From positions 46,867 through 110,866 of the forward strand of contig NZ_FTOL01000011.1 of assembly GCF_900156735.1 (NCBI RefSeq): a stretch of 64,000 nt of DNA, given 5' to 3'. Below, piece by piece: positions 16,152 to 24,195 of the stretch (the first letter of the stretch is position 1; each line of letters opens with the position of its first letter). Under the pieces are notes generated by a model, which was not told the DNA's origin, searched no databases, and saw only the letters and a program-made list of their open reading frames with translations. This DNA is from Chryseobacterium ureilyticum (GTDB taxonomy: Bacteria; Bacteroidota; Bacteroidia; Flavobacteriales; Weeksellaceae). The translations under genes and the position numbers were made by a program.

Positions 16152-16528
16152 GTTTTTTTGATAAAATATTCGGTGGAAGCAACAATGAAACCCCTGATCA
16201 AAAATCTTTCTGGAAAAAGATCGAGAAGGAAGAGGATCTTGCAAAGGCAATTGAACTTTCTTACCAACATAAAATAGCTATTTTTAAACATTCAACAAGC
16301 TGCTTTATCAGCAGAACTGTATTGAAAAACTTCGAAAAAGAAGTGGATGGTTCTGATGAAAAGCCGGAGCTTTACTTTTTGGACTTATTAGCTCACAGAC
16401 CTATTTCCAATAAAATTGCTGAGGATCTTGGAATAAGACATGAAAGTCCACAGCTGATCGTTATAGAAAACGGAAAGCCCGTTAACAGTGCTTCGCACCA
16501 GGATATTTCTTTAAGCCAGATTGTATAA
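16148..16528 (+). CDS. ytxJ: bacillithiol system redox-active protein YtxJ
   Basis: A 126-residue thioredoxin-fold protein with the monothiol active site TSCFISRTVL (Cys52), the YtxJ pattern of one redox Cys where thioredoxins have two. YtxJ proteins are thought to reduce bacillithiol mixed disulfides, as glutaredoxins do for glutathione. The start overlaps the previous gene by 4 bases (ATGA), and its stop overlaps the ATG of the Crp gene by one base. It supports the view that this organism uses bacillithiol. Confidence 0.9.
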   Translation: MSFFDKIFGGSNNETPDQKSFWKKIEKEEDLAKAIELSYQHKIAIFKHSTSCFISRTVLKNFEKEVDGSDEKPELYFLDLLAHRPISNKIAEDLGIRHESPQLIVIENGKPVNSASHQDISLSQIV

Positions 16529-17124
16529 TGAAGAATATTAATGATTATTTAGCTAAAGTTCTCAATGTTCCGATTCAAAGTGTGAATGCTTGCAGCCTTC
16601 ATTATGAAGTAAAGAAAATACCTAAAAACCAGTTTCTGCTTCAATACGGAGAAATATGCAGACATATATTCTTTGTAGAAAGAGGGTTATTAAAAATGTA
16701 TTCCATTGATAAAAACGGGAAGGAACATATTATACAGTTTGCTCCTGAAAGCTGGTTGATCTCTGATCGAAGCAGTCTTTATTTCAATGAAAAATCCAAT
16801 TATTATATTGAAGCGGTAGAAGATTCTGAAGTTTTGTTTCTGCATCCTGACTTTTTCAATAAGCTGGTGGAACAGTTTCCAAATAGTATAGAAAGAAGTG
16901 ATTTTTTACTTCAAAAACATATCAGAAGTCTTCAAAACAGAATCAATTCTTTATTAGGAGAAACTGCTGAAGAACGATATATGAAATTTATTAAAATGTA
17001 TCCGGATTTGTTGCTGAGAGTTCCTCAATGGATGATTGCTTCTTATCTTGGAATTACTCCTGAAAGTTTAAGCCGTGTCAGAAAAGAACTGGCAAGGAAG
17101 AATTTTATTCCTGATAATAAATAA
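16528..17124 (+). CDS. Crp/Fnr family regulator, fourth gene of bacillithiol unit
   Basis: A 198-residue one-component regulator: cyclic-nucleotide-binding-like beta barrel (LLQYGEICRHIFFVERGLLKM) and C-terminal winged helix (WMIASYLGITPESLSRVRKEL, 166-186). The barrel lacks the conserved RxS phosphate cassette of true CRP, so cAMP binding is unlikely. It begins on the last base of ytxJ, so it is cotranslated with the bacillithiol genes and probably senses the stress they relieve. No Fe-S cysteine cluster is evident. Confidence 0.88.
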   Translation: MKNINDYLAKVLNVPIQSVNACSLHYEVKKIPKNQFLLQYGEICRHIFFVERGLLKMYSIDKNGKEHIIQFAPESWLISDRSSLYFNEKSNYYIEAVEDSEVLFLHPDFFNKLVEQFPNSIERSDFLLQKHIRSLQNRINSLLGETAEERYMKFIKMYPDLLLRVPQWMIASYLGITPESLSRVRKELARKNFIPDNK

Positions 17125-17133
17125 AAAGGATTG

Positions 17134-17220
17134 AAGCTGGAAGAGGGAAGCTAGCAGTTCTGTTGAACACAAAAGAACTTTGTAACTATTACAACTTCTA
17201 TCTTCCAGCTTCCAGCTTTG
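17134..17220. repeat. GAAGCTGGAAG-type inverted repeat
   Basis: AAGCTGGAAGA (17134-17144) pairs perfectly with TCTTCCAGCTT (17201-17211), and both arms are followed by partial extra copies (GGGAAGCTAGC; TTCCAGCTTTG). It lies between the convergent Crp and MocR genes and may serve as a terminator. A related pair occurs at 61849-61940. Confidence 0.5.
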
Positions 17221-17237
17221 ATTTTTTTACGTAAAGT

Positions 17238-18659
17238 TTATGATTTATAAATCTGTTTGGCAAGCAGTCCAACCTGCTTGAGTTTTGTCTGTGTTGCTTC
17301 TGACCAGGGAAGACCAATGCAAAGTCTCATGCAGTTTTCAAACTGTTCCTGAAAAGTAAACATCCTTCCGGGGGCAATGCTTATATTCTGTTTAATGGCA
17401 AGATCATAAAGTTCTTTGGTTCGTATTTTTTTATCAAATTCTACCCAAAGAGATAAACCTCCTTGCGGGCGACTGGTTTTAGTGCCTTCCGGGAAGTATT
17501 CTGCGATGGTCTGTACGTAGTTCTGATAATTATTTTGTAATGTTTTTCGCAATTGCTGAAGGTGTTTTTCATATTTTCCAGATTTTAGAAAATTAGCCAC
17601 AGCTTCATTAACGATGGAAATTGATGAAGTGGAATGCAGAAGTTTAAGCTTTAATATCTTATCCTTGTATTTCCCTGGAGCGATCCAGCCTACACGATAT
17701 CCGGGAGCTAATGTTTTGGAAATGGAACTACAATAGAGCACACTTCCATCTTTATCGAAAGATTTACAACACTTTGGTCTGCTGGCTCCAAAATAAAGGT
17801 CTCCATAAACATCATCCTCGATCAGTGGTATATTATTCTCTGAAAGAATCTTTACTATTTCTTTTTTATTTTCATCCGGCATACAGCTTCCCAGAGGGGA
17901 ATTAAAATTTGGGATTAACAGACACAGATCAATTTGGGGAATCAATTTTTTTAAAGCATCAATTTCTATTCCTGTAGTGGGATGTGTAGGAAGTTCCAGT
18001 ACTTTTAAGCCTAATCCGTTGGCAAGCTGTAATATTCCAGGATAACATGGACTTTCAATGGCAATGGTGTCACCTGGTTTTCCTAGAGCCATCAAACAGA
18101 AAGATAATGCGTTCATTCCGCCGTTGGTTGTGATCAAATCATTTTCATTGAGATTTCCTCCCCATTGCAGTGAGCGTACGGCAATCATTCTTCGTAATTT
18201 AAGATTTCCCTGAAGCTCTTCATATTCAGTACCGCCTTCTTTTAGTTCACGTATGGCGTGTACGATCTCCTTTTTAAGCTTAGCCTGAGGTAATAGGTCT
18301 CCTGATGGAATTCCAATGGAAAAAAAGGTAATATCCTTTCGTCCCATATTTTCGTATACTTTACTGATCAGTTCGTCAGGTTCATCATTGTTGGCTATTA
18401 AAGAAGGTCGGCTTACTTCAGGCAATGGTAGCTTTACAGACAGTAACTGGCTCACAAAATAACCGGATTGTGGCTTTGATTCTACTAAAGATAATGACTC
18501 AAGTTCAAGAAAAACACGTTTTGCAGTATTCATACTTACCTGATGTTCATTACACAGCATTCTAACAGAAGGAAGCTTATCACCTGCCTTTAAAACTCCA
18601 TTTTTAATCTGAGCAGCAATGCCATCTGCAATCTCTGTATATAAAAATTCTTTACTCAT
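17238..18659 (-). CDS. MocR-type PLP regulator facing an EamA exporter gene
   Basis: A 473-residue MocR/GntR-aminotransferase fusion. The N-terminal winged helix (IADGIAAQIKNGVLKAGDKL, then SVRMLCNEHQVSMNTAKRVF) is joined by a linker to a fold-type I aminotransferase domain with DDVYGDLYF and the PLP-lysine region YCSSISKTLAPGYRVGW. I use the ATG at 18659 (MSKEFLYTEI); the frame to 18689 adds ten residues of little merit. It is divergent from an EamA-family exporter with a 95-bp gap, so that exporter is the probable target. Ligand unknown. Confidence 0.9.
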   Translation of the reverse strand: MSKEFLYTEIADGIAAQIKNGVLKAGDKLPSVRMLCNEHQVSMNTAKRVFLELESLSLVESKPQSGYFVSQLLSVKLPLPEVSRPSLIANNDEPDELISKVYENMGRKDITFFSIGIPSGDLLPQAKLKKEIVHAIRELKEGGTEYEELQGNLKLRRMIAVRSLQWGGNLNENDLITTNGGMNALSFCLMALGKPGDTIAIESPCYPGILQLANGLGLKVLELPTHPTTGIEIDALKKLIPQIDLCLLIPNFNSPLGSCMPDENKKEIVKILSENNIPLIEDDVYGDLYFGASRPKCCKSFDKDGSVLYCSSISKTLAPGYRVGWIAPGKYKDKILKLKLLHSTSSISIVNEAVANFLKSGKYEKHLQQLRKTLQNNYQNYVQTIAEYFPEGTKTSRPQGGLSLWVEFDKKIRTKELYDLAIKQNISIAPGRMFTFQEQFENCMRLCIGLPWSEATQTKLKQVGLLAKQIYKS

Positions 18660-18754
18660 TTTCTTAACTGTATTCATGCAAATATACAAAACTGATACTG
18701 TGCTTATCTAATTTTACTTTATAATTTTGAACCATTAATTAAAACTTGTAAAAA

Positions 18755-19639
18755 ATGATGACAGATACAATTTCAAAAGACCAGGCTGTAAGTGGCTGGA
18801 TCAATGGTTTTATAGGAGTGTTGCTTTTCAGTGGTTCAATGCCTGCAACTAAACTTGCCGTGATGGAAATGGATCCTATATTTGCAACAGTAGCCCGTGC
18901 TGTAATAGCAGGAATTCTGGCACTTTCGGTCTTGTTGTTATATAAAGAGAAACGTCCGGCAAAGAATCAGGTACTTTCCTTAGCCTTGGTTGCGATAGGT
19001 TGTGTCATTGGGTTTCCTTTGCTTTCTTCACTGGCATTACAATACCTTACTTCGGCACATTCTATTGTATTTTTAGGTTTATTACCTCTAACTACTGCTG
19101 TGTTTGGTGTTTTTCGTGGCGGGGAAAAGCCTCATCCCGTATTTTGGTTCTTTTCAGTAATTGGCAGTCTTTTAGTAGTAGGCTATGCTTTTTCTCAAGG
19201 TATTTCAGCTTCGCCTATAGGTGATATTCTGATGCTTGTAGCAATCATTCTATGTGGGTTAGGATATGCAGAAGGAGCTAAACTTTCAAAAACATTGGGT
19301 GGATGGCAGGTGATTTCCTGGGCACTTGTTTTGTCTTTACCAATAATGCTTCCGTTGTTTTTTGTTTATTTTCCTCAAAATCTGGAAGCTATAAGTTTTA
19401 AAGGATGGTTCGGGTTAGGTTACATTTCTCTATTCAGTATGTTTATCGGATTTATTTTCTGGTATAAAGGTCTTGCGCAGGGCGGAATTACCGCGGTAGG
19501 ACAGCTTCAGTTATTGCAGCCATTTTTCGGACTTGCTCTGGCAGCTTATCTTCTTCATGAACAGGTGAGTATTGGTATGGTTGGTATAACGATAGGAGTG
19601 ATTCTGTGTGTAGCAGGAACCAAAAAATTTGCAAAATAA
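18755..19639 (+). CDS. EamA/DMT family transporter
   Basis: A 294-residue inner-membrane transporter with ten predicted helices in two EamA repeats. The first repeat runs from SGWINGFIGVLLFSGSMPATKLAV to about residue 140 and the second starts near GDILMLVAIILCGLGYAEGAKL. Such proteins usually export amino acids, metabolites or toxic compounds. It is transcribed away from a MocR regulator, a frequent pairing, and has TAATTTTG (18722-18729) as a possible -7 box. Substrate not predictable. Confidence 0.9.
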   Translation: MMTDTISKDQAVSGWINGFIGVLLFSGSMPATKLAVMEMDPIFATVARAVIAGILALSVLLLYKEKRPAKNQVLSLALVAIGCVIGFPLLSSLALQYLTSAHSIVFLGLLPLTTAVFGVFRGGEKPHPVFWFFSVIGSLLVVGYAFSQGISASPIGDILMLVAIILCGLGYAEGAKLSKTLGGWQVISWALVLSLPIMLPLFFVYFPQNLEAISFKGWFGLGYISLFSMFIGFIFWYKGLAQGGITAVGQLQLLQPFFGLALAAYLLHEQVSIGMVGITIGVILCVAGTKKFAK

Positions 19640-19677
19640 AGATAAGTCAAAAAAACATCAATCTATCTATAAATTTC

Positions 19678-19716
19678 AAAGCCTGTTTTTTCTTTACGAA
19701 AAAGCGGGCTTTATCA
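19678..19716 (+). terminator. terminator after EamA gene
   Basis: An imperfect 15-bp stem (19678-19692 with 19698-19712; AAAGCC pairs with GGGCTTT) and a 5-base loop, ending in a T-rich run. Confidence 0.65.
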
Positions 19717-19960
19717 TTTTATCAAAGTATTCATTATTTGTATTTTGAATATTATTTAATAAAATTCATTTATAATTGATTTAGTTGTTGAAATATGAAT
19801 GGTTTTTATTTGAAATTTAAAAAATAAATGTATTATTTAACTCTATTTAACTTTTTAAAAAGAGTATAAGGTTTAATATTTGCATACATATAATTATCAG
19901 TTCCCAATGATATTTTTACTAAGAAGAAAGGAAGAAGAAAACAACATCAAAAAAGCTATT

Positions 19961-20557
19961 ATGGTTATTGACGAAAACATTTTACTTTCAGCGGGAGCGG
20001 AAATAAAAGATTATAAACCTACAGAAACTATTTTCTGTGAGGGTGATACCCCCAATTATTATTATCAGATTATAACAGGAGAGGTGAAACTCAACAATTA
20101 TAATGAAGAGGGTAAAGAGTTTATACAGAATATTCTTTCGGAAGGGCAAAGCTGTGGAGAATCTATTCTTTTTATAGAAAGACCTTATCCTATGAATGCA
20201 GAGGCAATGACAGAATGTAATGTTCTGCGTCTTCATAAAACAGCCTTTTTCAAATTACTGAATCAGAATCCTAGATTATGTTTGGAAGTTAGCAGCTTTC
20301 TATCCCAAAGGCTTTATTATAAGTTTGTTATGATGCTGAATATTTCATCACAAAACCCAACAATCAGACTAAAAGGTTTAATGGATTATCTTAAAAGTTT
20401 TCAGGAGGATGAAAGCCCTTATTCTTTTATGATCCCTTTAACAAGACAGCAGATGGCAAGCCTTACCGGTCTTTGTGTAGAAACTGCAATAAGGACCATA
20501 AAGCATATGGAAAAAGATAAAATTGTTAGAATTGAAAATCGTAAAATTTTATATTAG
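19961..20557 (+). CDS. Crp/Fnr family regulator, paralogue A
   Basis: A 198-residue Crp/Fnr regulator. The start at 19961 (MVIDENILLSAGAEIKDY) aligns with the paralogue at 40532-39939; a frame to 19880 exists but adds an unlikely leader. It has a cNMP-binding-like barrel (TPNYYYQIITGEVKLNNYNE) and a winged helix with LTRQQMASLTGLCVETAIRT. It is closely related to the next gene and to the one at 39939. No cysteine pattern for an Fe-S cluster. Confidence 0.88.
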   Translation: MVIDENILLSAGAEIKDYKPTETIFCEGDTPNYYYQIITGEVKLNNYNEEGKEFIQNILSEGQSCGESILFIERPYPMNAEAMTECNVLRLHKTAFFKLLNQNPRLCLEVSSFLSQRLYYKFVMMLNISSQNPTIRLKGLMDYLKSFQEDESPYSFMIPLTRQQMASLTGLCVETAIRTIKHMEKDKIVRIENRKILY

Positions 20558-20576
20558 CATAAATTTTACGATTTTT
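20535..20576 (+). terminator. hairpin overlapping the end of Crp paralogue A
   Basis: A perfect 15-bp stem (20535-20549 with 20561-20575) and T-rich tail. The 5' arm lies inside the last codons of the gene and the loop contains its stop, so it probably ends or attenuates transcription before the next paralogue. Confidence 0.7.
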
Positions 20577-20597
20577 AATTAAAATTTATTCGACATT

Positions 20598-21212
20598 ATG
20601 AAAACAATAAGCTGCATGAATATTGATAAAGATCTTTTGTACTCTTTCGGTGCAGAAAATAAAATTTATAAAAAAAAGGAATCAGTTTTTAAAGAAGGAG
20701 ATCATGTGGTTTATTTTTTTCAGATCGCAAAAGGAAAGGTAAAACTTAATAATTACAGTGAAGAAGGTAAAGAGTTTATTCACAATATTCTAGGAAAAAA
20801 CCAAAGTTTTGGTGATGCATTACTTTTCCTCAATCAATATTATCCAATGAATGCTATTTGTCTGGAAGAATCTGAAATTATAAGGATTACAAAGGACAAT
20901 TTTATGGAAATGATCCGTAAAAACCCAAAACTTTCACTGGAAATGAACACCTGCTTTTCTCAGGAAATATTTTACAAGCTAAAAATGATGCAGAGTATGG
21001 CGTCAGAAAATCCTATTCAGCGTTTAAAAGGCGTGCTTGATTATCTTAAAAGTTACCATGATGGTGACTGTACGCATTGTTTTCCTATAGAATTCACGAG
21101 GCAGCAGATTGCCAATCTTGTAGGATTGCGTGTAGAAACGGTGATCAGAGCCTTAAAAAAGATGGAAAAAGAGGGAAGTATAGCATTTAAAGAAAGAAAA
21201 ATTTTATATTAA
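20598..21212 (+). CDS. Crp/Fnr family regulator, paralogue B
   Basis: A 204-residue Crp/Fnr regulator, a tandem duplicate of the preceding gene (shared YFFQIAKGKVKLNNYSEEGK and a winged helix FTRQQIANLVGLRVETVIRA). The recognition helix differs slightly from paralogue A (GLRVETVIRALKK against GLCVETAIRTIKH). ATG at 20616 (MNIDKDLLYSFGAENK) aligns better with the paralogues and may be the true start. Confidence 0.87.
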   Translation: MKTISCMNIDKDLLYSFGAENKIYKKKESVFKEGDHVVYFFQIAKGKVKLNNYSEEGKEFIHNILGKNQSFGDALLFLNQYYPMNAICLEESEIIRITKDNFMEMIRKNPKLSLEMNTCFSQEIFYKLKMMQSMASENPIQRLKGVLDYLKSYHDGDCTHCFPIEFTRQQIANLVGLRVETVIRALKKMEKEGSIAFKERKILY

Positions 21213-21401
21213 TATTTGCCAACATGATTCAGGTCATAAAAAAATAATGTATTCTCATGTACTTTTGATTAATTCAATTTCAGTACAGACATTTAAAATC
21301 TTAATAATAGACAGGCAAAATTAATTGTTGAAATTGAGGTTTAAAAAACATTGCCGTCTAAATTAACCATGGCTGCAATACAATCACTAAATATTAATAT
21401 T

Positions 21402-21902
21402 ATGGAATTTCAAAAAAATCTTATCGAATATATAAGCCAATCTTTAATGGCTACAGATGAAACTATTTCCATTGCAGAAAGCGTTACTTCAGGATGTTTA
21501 CAATTGGCTTTTTCACAGATGTCGAACGCTTCATTATTTTATAAAGGAGGCATCACTACTTATACTTTACCCGAAAAAATAAGGTTACTAAAAGTAGACA
21601 AACAGGAAGCTGAAGAATGTGATTGTGTCTCAGAGAACATAGCGGAAACAATGGCATTGAATGTTGCCTCACTTTTCGAATCAGACTGGTCTATAGCAAC
21701 TACTGGTTACTGCACACCGATCAGGAATTCTTCCTATAAAATTTTTGCCTATTTCTCTTTTTCATACAAAGGAGAAATTGTTCTCACAAAGAAACTGGAA
21801 CTTCACCCCAAAACTCAAGCACTAAATGCCCAGCTCTATTATACAGAGTTTATTTTGGGTTGTTTTAAGAGTGAGATCAATAGGCTATTGATTTTAAAAT
21901 AA
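21402..21902 (+). CDS. CinA/PncC-like nicotinamide-nucleotide amidase domain protein
   Basis: A 166-residue stand-alone CinA C-terminal domain, the type that deamidates NMN to NaMN (PncC) in the pyridine nucleotide cycle. The core motif appears as SIAESVTSGCLQLAFSQ (normally TAESCTGG...), followed by FYKGGITTYT and ATTGYCTP (normally GITGPAGP). The altered GG and glycine-rich segments make activity uncertain; it belongs to a divergent Bacteroidota subgroup. I use the ATG at 21402 (MEFQKNLIEYISQ); the frame opens at a TTG at 21351. Confidence 0.75.
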   Translation: MEFQKNLIEYISQSLMATDETISIAESVTSGCLQLAFSQMSNASLFYKGGITTYTLPEKIRLLKVDKQEAEECDCVSENIAETMALNVASLFESDWSIATTGYCTPIRNSSYKIFAYFSFSYKGEIVLTKKLELHPKTQALNAQLYYTEFILGCFKSEINRLLILK

Positions 21903-21942
21903 ATCCAATGCATTTCACTGCTAATATTCCGAAAATTACCAT

Positions 21943-22746
21943 TTAATTTTTATAAATTTTAGGTTTAGCTTTCATCACGGCAAAATAAGCATTTGTAAAT
22001 GCAGAAAGACTCTGATAACCTACTTTATAAGCGATCTCACTTAAAGTATAATGCTGGGTATCTATCAGTTCTATACTTTTCAAAATTCTGGTCAGCTGAA
22101 GATATTTCTGAAGGGTAATTCCTGTTTCGTTTTTAAAAATCCTCTGGAGACTTCTTACTGACATCGTTGCTTTTTCTGCGAGTGAATCAATATCCAGATT
22201 GTATTTAAAATTGGCATTGATATCATTGCAAACAGGGATCAGTCTGGTATCCATAGGGACAGGAATTTCCAGTCCGTTACTTTCTTTGTATAAATTGGGA
22301 AGACTTTTTAAAATAGCTCTGAAAAATATGTCCTGTTCTTCATTTTCCAATAATGACTGGTTCCATTTCGAAGCATAAAATAACATTTCTTTAAGCACTG
22401 GAGGAGCTGCAAAAACCTGTACATTATTATAAAAATCATCTTCAAAAACAGATTTGAATAAAAATACCATTAAGTTCACTGTTTTTGCTTCAGAAGTAAT
22501 TTTATGTGCTTTTTTTGACGGAATCCAAATCACATGATGCTGTGGAACAAGATAAATCTTCTGATCAATATGAAAATACTGGTAACCTTCTTCTACAAAA
22601 GTTAACTGAGCCCGGTCATGAACATGCTCATAGGTGTCATGTCTCCAGTCTTTTTCACACCATACATAAGCTTCCTTTTCTATGGTATCTACAAACTGGC
22701 TTTCGGATTTTTCAAATAAGCCACATTTTAATTTGTCGTTCTGCAT
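21943..22746 (-). CDS. AraC family regulator facing a flavodoxin-RidA gene
   Basis: A 267-residue AraC-type activator: N-terminal cupin-like sensor (HDRAQLTFVEEGYQYFHID; VPQHHVIWIPSKKAH) and C-terminal double helix-turn-helix (DIDSLAEKATMSVRSLQRIF and LSEIAYKVGYQSLSAFTNAY). It is a clear paralogue of the regulator at 59389-60195. It is divergent from a secreted flavodoxin-RidA fusion, the likely target; the 158-bp gap holds TAATTTTG (22782-22789) facing that gene. Confidence 0.9.
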   Translation of the reverse strand: MQNDKLKCGLFEKSESQFVDTIEKEAYVWCEKDWRHDTYEHVHDRAQLTFVEEGYQYFHIDQKIYLVPQHHVIWIPSKKAHKITSEAKTVNLMVFLFKSVFEDDFYNNVQVFAAPPVLKEMLFYASKWNQSLLENEEQDIFFRAILKSLPNLYKESNGLEIPVPMDTRLIPVCNDINANFKYNLDIDSLAEKATMSVRSLQRIFKNETGITLQKYLQLTRILKSIELIDTQHYTLSEIAYKVGYQSLSAFTNAYFAVMKAKPKIYKN

Positions 22747-22904
22747 GTGTTTTTTGGCAAATTTAATAAAAACGCCAATACTAATTTTGTATTATCAAAA
22801 CAAATGTGATTTCATGTACATTGGTTTGAAGAAGAATGATCTTACTAAGGGGTACATTTACATTAAAAAGCGAACAATAATATTAAAACTATATTTTATT
22901 CAGA

Positions 22905-24041
22905 ATGAGAAAATTATGTCTTTTTTTTATCTTAATTTTATTATTTAACACCAGCAACATTATGGCTCAAAATAAAGCTAAAATACTAGTTCTTATCCAT
23001 TCGGATAATGGTGGAACTTACGAACTTGCCAAAGAAATTGCAAAGGGAATTGAAAGTGAAAACAATGCTGTTTCAGCTATTAAACTAGTTAAAGCATCAC
23101 AAAATCCCAGTCTGAAAAGCCTTCCCGTAGCCACCGTGGAAGAGCTGACAAATTATGACGGAATTGCTTTTGGATCACCTGTTTATTTCGGGAATATAAG
23201 TACGGGAATGAGTGAATTTTTATCCAAAACGGTACAACTTTGGACTAATCATGCTCTTGAGGGTGTTCCGGCAACAGTTTTTATGTCAGCAGGAAGCGGA
23301 GCAGGAAAAGAACTTGCTCTACAGGCATTCTGGAATAGTCTTGCCGTACATGGAATGGTACTGGTTTCCAATGGAATCCGTGGAACTGAAGAGTTGAATA
23401 AAGCTATACCACAGGGAAATACCGTGTTGGGAATCACGAGTATGGCTTCTTTAAAAGATGTTGATAGACCCACAAAAGGAGAAAGACATTTGGCGGAACT
23501 TCAAGGGAAAAATTTTGCAAAGATTGCTTTAGCTTTAAAGGATACCCATCCTAAAAAAAATAGTCCAATCGTTGAAAACCACCAAAATTTCAGTGAAATC
23601 TTAAAGCAAAAAAATATTGTGCTTCCTCAGGTTCCTAAACCAGCCGGAAATTATCAGCCATTTGTACGTTCCGGAAATCTTGTATTCATCAATCAGGTTG
23701 CCTTAAAAGACGGGAAGATCTTTAATGCTGGAAAATTAGGAGTAGATGTGACGGAACAACAGGTAAAAGATGCTACAAAAGTTACGATGCTGAATGTTCT
23801 TTCTGTATTAAATGAAGCGGTAGGCGGAGATTTAAGCAGAGTAAAACAATGTGTACAGCTTACAGGAATTTTCAATACAAAGGATGATTATATAAAACAT
23901 GCAGATTTAATGAATGTTGCATCTGATTTAACAGCTGATGTTTTTGGAGAAAAAGGAAAGCATGCAAGAGCTACGTTTGGAGCATCCTCTATACCTGTAA
24001 ATTCATCTGTTGAAATTCAGGCTGTTTTTGAAGTGGAGTAG
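22905..24041 (+). CDS. secreted flavodoxin-RidA fusion protein
   Basis: A 378-residue two-domain protein. Residues 1-22 look like a signal peptide (LCLFFILILLFNTSNIMAQ). Residues 25-205 form a WrbA-like flavodoxin domain: FMN phosphate loop HSDNGGTYELA (32-42), FGSPVYFGNISTGM and a GSGAGKE loop. Residues 235-378 form a RidA/YjgF domain of the YjgH-like type (GNLVFINQVALKDGKI, LNVLSVLNEAVGGDLSRVKQ, ARATFGASSIPVNSSVEIQA). These families are usually separate and cytoplasmic. The catalytic Arg of RidA (near RATFG) appears kept. It faces an AraC regulator. Activity unknown; a quinone or imine detoxification role is a guess. Confidence 0.85.
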   Translation: MRKLCLFFILILLFNTSNIMAQNKAKILVLIHSDNGGTYELAKEIAKGIESENNAVSAIKLVKASQNPSLKSLPVATVEELTNYDGIAFGSPVYFGNISTGMSEFLSKTVQLWTNHALEGVPATVFMSAGSGAGKELALQAFWNSLAVHGMVLVSNGIRGTEELNKAIPQGNTVLGITSMASLKDVDRPTKGERHLAELQGKNFAKIALALKDTHPKKNSPIVENHQNFSEILKQKNIVLPQVPKPAGNYQPFVRSGNLVFINQVALKDGKIFNAGKLGVDVTEQQVKDATKVTMLNVLSVLNEAVGGDLSRVKQCVQLTGIFNTKDDYIKHADLMNVASDLTADVFGEKGKHARATFGASSIPVNSSVEIQAVFEVE

Positions 24042-24063
24042 TATTTATTACTCTCGCAGATTT

Positions 24064-24159
24064 TATAGATAATTATGTTTAAAGTAATCTGTAATAAGTA
24101 ATAATATAAATTTTATTCGTGCATTCGTGGCGTGTTTTTTTCGCCACGAATGCACGAAT
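24064..24159. repeat. GCCACGAAT-family element, copy D, with 18-bp hairpin
   Basis: ATTCGTGCATTCGTGGCG (24115-24132) and its perfect complement (24142-24159) form an 18-bp stem. The AT-rich sequence to the left resembles the inner part of copies A-C, so this looks like one right half followed by an inverted terminal copy. It lies between convergent genes and ends in T-rich sequence, so it could also terminate both. Confidence 0.6.
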
Positions 24160-24195
24160 TTTTTATGACATCTTTGTTTAAAATCGTTTCAATCA

